From Nakamurella silvestris (GTDB taxonomy: Bacteria > Actinomycetota > Actinomycetes > Mycobacteriales > Nakamurellaceae): 64,000 nt of DNA. The stretch's first letter is position 1; each line of letters starts with the position of its first letter. The DNA lies in the NCBI GenBank assembly GCA_003576535.1, contig QXCQ01000206.1, forward strand, positions 39,207 to 103,206, read 5' to 3'. The notes beneath the pieces were generated by a model. That model searched no databases, was not told where the DNA came from, and saw only the letters and a program-made list of their open reading frames with translations. Positions 62,726-64,000 of the stretch are shown in pieces. Position numbers and translations under genes: made by a program.

Positions 62726-63514
62726 TCAGACGGCGAGGAAGGCTTCCCCCTGCAGCACCGGAACCGAGGACGAGGAACCGACCTCGGCGGCGATGTCGAT
62801 CTCCCCGCCGTAGCCGTCCCCGATCAGCTCCCGGCCGGACCCGGAGGCACGCAGCGCCGCGTGTACACGCCCCGCAACGTCCCGGTAGGCCGCCGCCGCC
62901 GTCTCGGCCTCCGGAGAGGCATCCTTGCGCCGGGCGGACTTCAACGCGGCGATCACCGCGCCGGCCCCCCATATGTCTTCGACGGCGGGCCGCAACACGT
63001 CCCCCGGCCACCGCTCCCCCGCCGCCACCACGGCCACCGCAGCGCCGTCGGAGTTCCGGTCGATCCAGCGGGCCACTGCCACCGCGTTCCGCAGGCAGGC
63101 ACCGATCACGGTCGCGCCACCCTCGGCCATGGCCTTGGCGATGGCTGAGCCGTTCGGTGAGGGAAGGACGAGTTTGCCCGAGCGGCGCAACGGTCCGTCG
63201 ACGGACGCGGCTTCCCGGACCGACGACGGCGACAGGGACACACCGGTGGCCCCGGCCTCGCTGCGTCCGACCGCGAGCACCGCCTGGCGGGAGGCCGCGA
63301 AGGCCGCCGCCGACGCATCGCGCATGCGGTAGGGGAAGACCTTGATGCCGCTGTCCGCGGCTACCGACAGGGTCGTGGTGAAGGACAGCACGTCGACCAC
63401 AACCACGATCCCCGCCCCGCGGGAGATCGCCGCTGCCCCCTCTGCCCCCCAGTCGAACCGAACGTCATAGTCGGATTGCTGGTACACCGCAGCTGCAGAT
63501 GCAACCGATGTCAT
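62726..63514 (-). CDS. 2-phosphosulfolactate phosphatase family protein (ComB-like)
   Basis: 262 residues. VVVVDVLSFTTTLSVAADSG near residue 38 is the ComB Asp-containing N-terminal motif. LVLPSPNGSAIAKA near 115 and GAxLRNAVAVARW, AVVAAGERWPG and RPAVEDIWGAGAVI follow the family order. ComB dephosphorylates 2-phosphosulfolactate in coenzyme M synthesis of methanogens. Actinobacteria do not make coenzyme M, so the bacterial substrate is probably another phosphosulfonate or similar ester. It lies 13 bp after the membrane-protein gene and may share its transcript. Confidence 0.85.
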   Translation of the reverse strand: MTSVASAAAVYQQSDYDVRFDWGAEGAAAISRGAGIVVVVDVLSFTTTLSVAADSGIKVFPYRMRDASAAAFAASRQAVLAVGRSEAGATGVSLSPSSVREAASVDGPLRRSGKLVLPSPNGSAIAKAMAEGGATVIGACLRNAVAVARWIDRNSDGAAVAVVAAGERWPGDVLRPAVEDIWGAGAVIAALKSARRKDASPEAETAAAAYRDVAGRVHAALRASGSGRELIGDGYGGEIDIAAEVGSSSSVPVLQGEAFLAV

Positions 63515-63526
63515 ATGGTCTGGACC

Positions 63527-64000
63527 TCACTGTCCCGATGCGCGTCGGTACTCAACCGGCGCGTAATACTCCAAGTCGTCGAATCCAGGATCATCGTCAT
63601 CGAGGTCAAGCACAACTCGGCCACGTCGGTGGACCGCTGATTCGGGCACCTGTGAGGCCGTCGGTTCGTACGCCGCACGCGGCTCGTAGTCGCGTTCCGG
63701 TCGGATCTCCCGGGCACGTTGCAGCCGCGCCAGTCGGCGCTCCCGGATGTCCTCCTCGATCGTCACCTGACGACGGAGGTACCACAGGTACAGGGCCAGC
63801 AACGCACCGGAAACCCCGGCCCCCGCCCACAGCCCTGGCATGACGAAGACCGCCGCGCCGGCGAAGGCCACCGTGGCGACCAGCAGGATCAGCGCGACCC
63901 GCTGCCGCTGGGCGTACCGGTAGGCACGGGCGATCTCGGCGGCCTCGGCGTCGTAACCACCGCGTCCCACCCGGTGTCCACCGTGGTGGACGGGCTCTGC
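63527..64000 (-). CDS. SepX/GlpR-like membrane protein, 5' end beyond the window
   Basis: The frame is open through the right edge, so the N-terminus is missing. A GTG at 63970 is in frame but is probably internal. Visible: a basic helix (IARAYRYAQRQR), two membrane helices (ALILLVATVAFAGAAVFVM; VSGALLALYLWYL), a charged coil EEDIRERRLARLQRAR, and an acidic tail with RVVLDLDDDDPGFDD. This order matches the C-terminal part of actinobacterial SepX/GlpR proteins, linked to division and to the gephyrin-like protein Glp. The assignment is from layout and is moderate. Confidence 0.6.
   Translation of the reverse strand, partial: AEPVHHGGHRVGRGGYDAEAAEIARAYRYAQRQRVALILLVATVAFAGAAVFVMPGLWAGAGVSGALLALYLWYLRRQVTIEEDIRERRLARLQRAREIRPERDYEPRAAYEPTASQVPESAVHRRGRVVLDLDDDDPGFDDLEYYAPVEYRRASGQ

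Noticed and set aside
1-64000. CRISPR array
   Set aside because: No regularly spaced 20-40-bp repeats with unique spacers were seen; the repeats near 62235 have a 117-bp period and identical content.

Overview
The window is high-GC DNA with strong ribosome binding sites, frequent GTG starts and many 4-bp cistron overlaps. It carries a SigF/SigB-like sigma factor, an ANTAR-domain protein, DtxR/IdeR-type iron boxes, a class-E-sortase-like LAXTG motif and a SepX/GlpR-like membrane protein. Together these point to a free-living actinomycete (Actinomycetota); I cannot name the genus from the sequence.

Positions 1-36,100 look like ordinary chromosome with a secreted and cell-surface emphasis. In order: a truncated HYR-repeat secreted protein, an orphan SigF-type sigma factor, an LtrA-like membrane protein, an aldo/keto reductase remnant and a GAF-ANTAR regulator. 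Next come a 2160-residue ThuA / sorbosone-dehydrogenase / carbohydrate-binding / SLH protein, a PhoA-type alkaline phosphatase with Ig-like tail, and an HtaA-domain (haem-binding type) surface protein behind iron boxes. These are followed by a sortase-anchored RCC1-repeat protein, a DesK/DesR-like two-component system divergent from a two-gene ABC exporter, a lipoprotein, an acyltransferase and a GH92 alpha-mannosidase with SLH domains under a LacI-type operator. An ECF sigma factor with a membrane partner and a secreted protein of unknown function close the region. Strong hairpin terminators separate most units.

Positions 36,149-41,735 are accessory. Three copies of a roughly 65-bp near-perfect palindrome are present, each followed by an exact or degenerate copy of the 3' end of a tRNA-Ala gene. 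The spaces between them hold a SMI1/KNR4-like gene, an unknown repeat protein, an orphan sugar-binding lipoprotein and a predicted PD-(D/E)XK nuclease.

Positions 41,658-62,479 form a genomic island of about 20.8 kb. A 76-bp direct repeat that contains the tRNA-Ala 3' end occurs at its left edge and twice in tandem next to the intact tRNA-Ala(CGC) at its right edge. The island is a defence cluster. Ten minus-strand genes run almost without gaps: hsdM, hsdS, hsdR, a YgjP-like metallopeptidase, qatA, qatB, qatC, qatD, an Mrr-like nuclease with an AbiJ-type N-terminal region, and a zinc-ribbon protein with an ADP-ribosyltransferase-like pattern. So a type I restriction-modification system, a Qat anti-phage system and two candidate extra effectors appear to be one transcription unit. 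A plus-strand SF2 helicase-nuclease fusion, a tandem-HTH protein and a frameshifted prepilin-like RCC1 protein complete the island. I see no integrase in it.

From 62,469 to the end the chromosome resumes with tRNA-Ala(CGC), a ComB-like phosphatase and the C-terminal part of a SepX/GlpR-like protein cut by the window edge.
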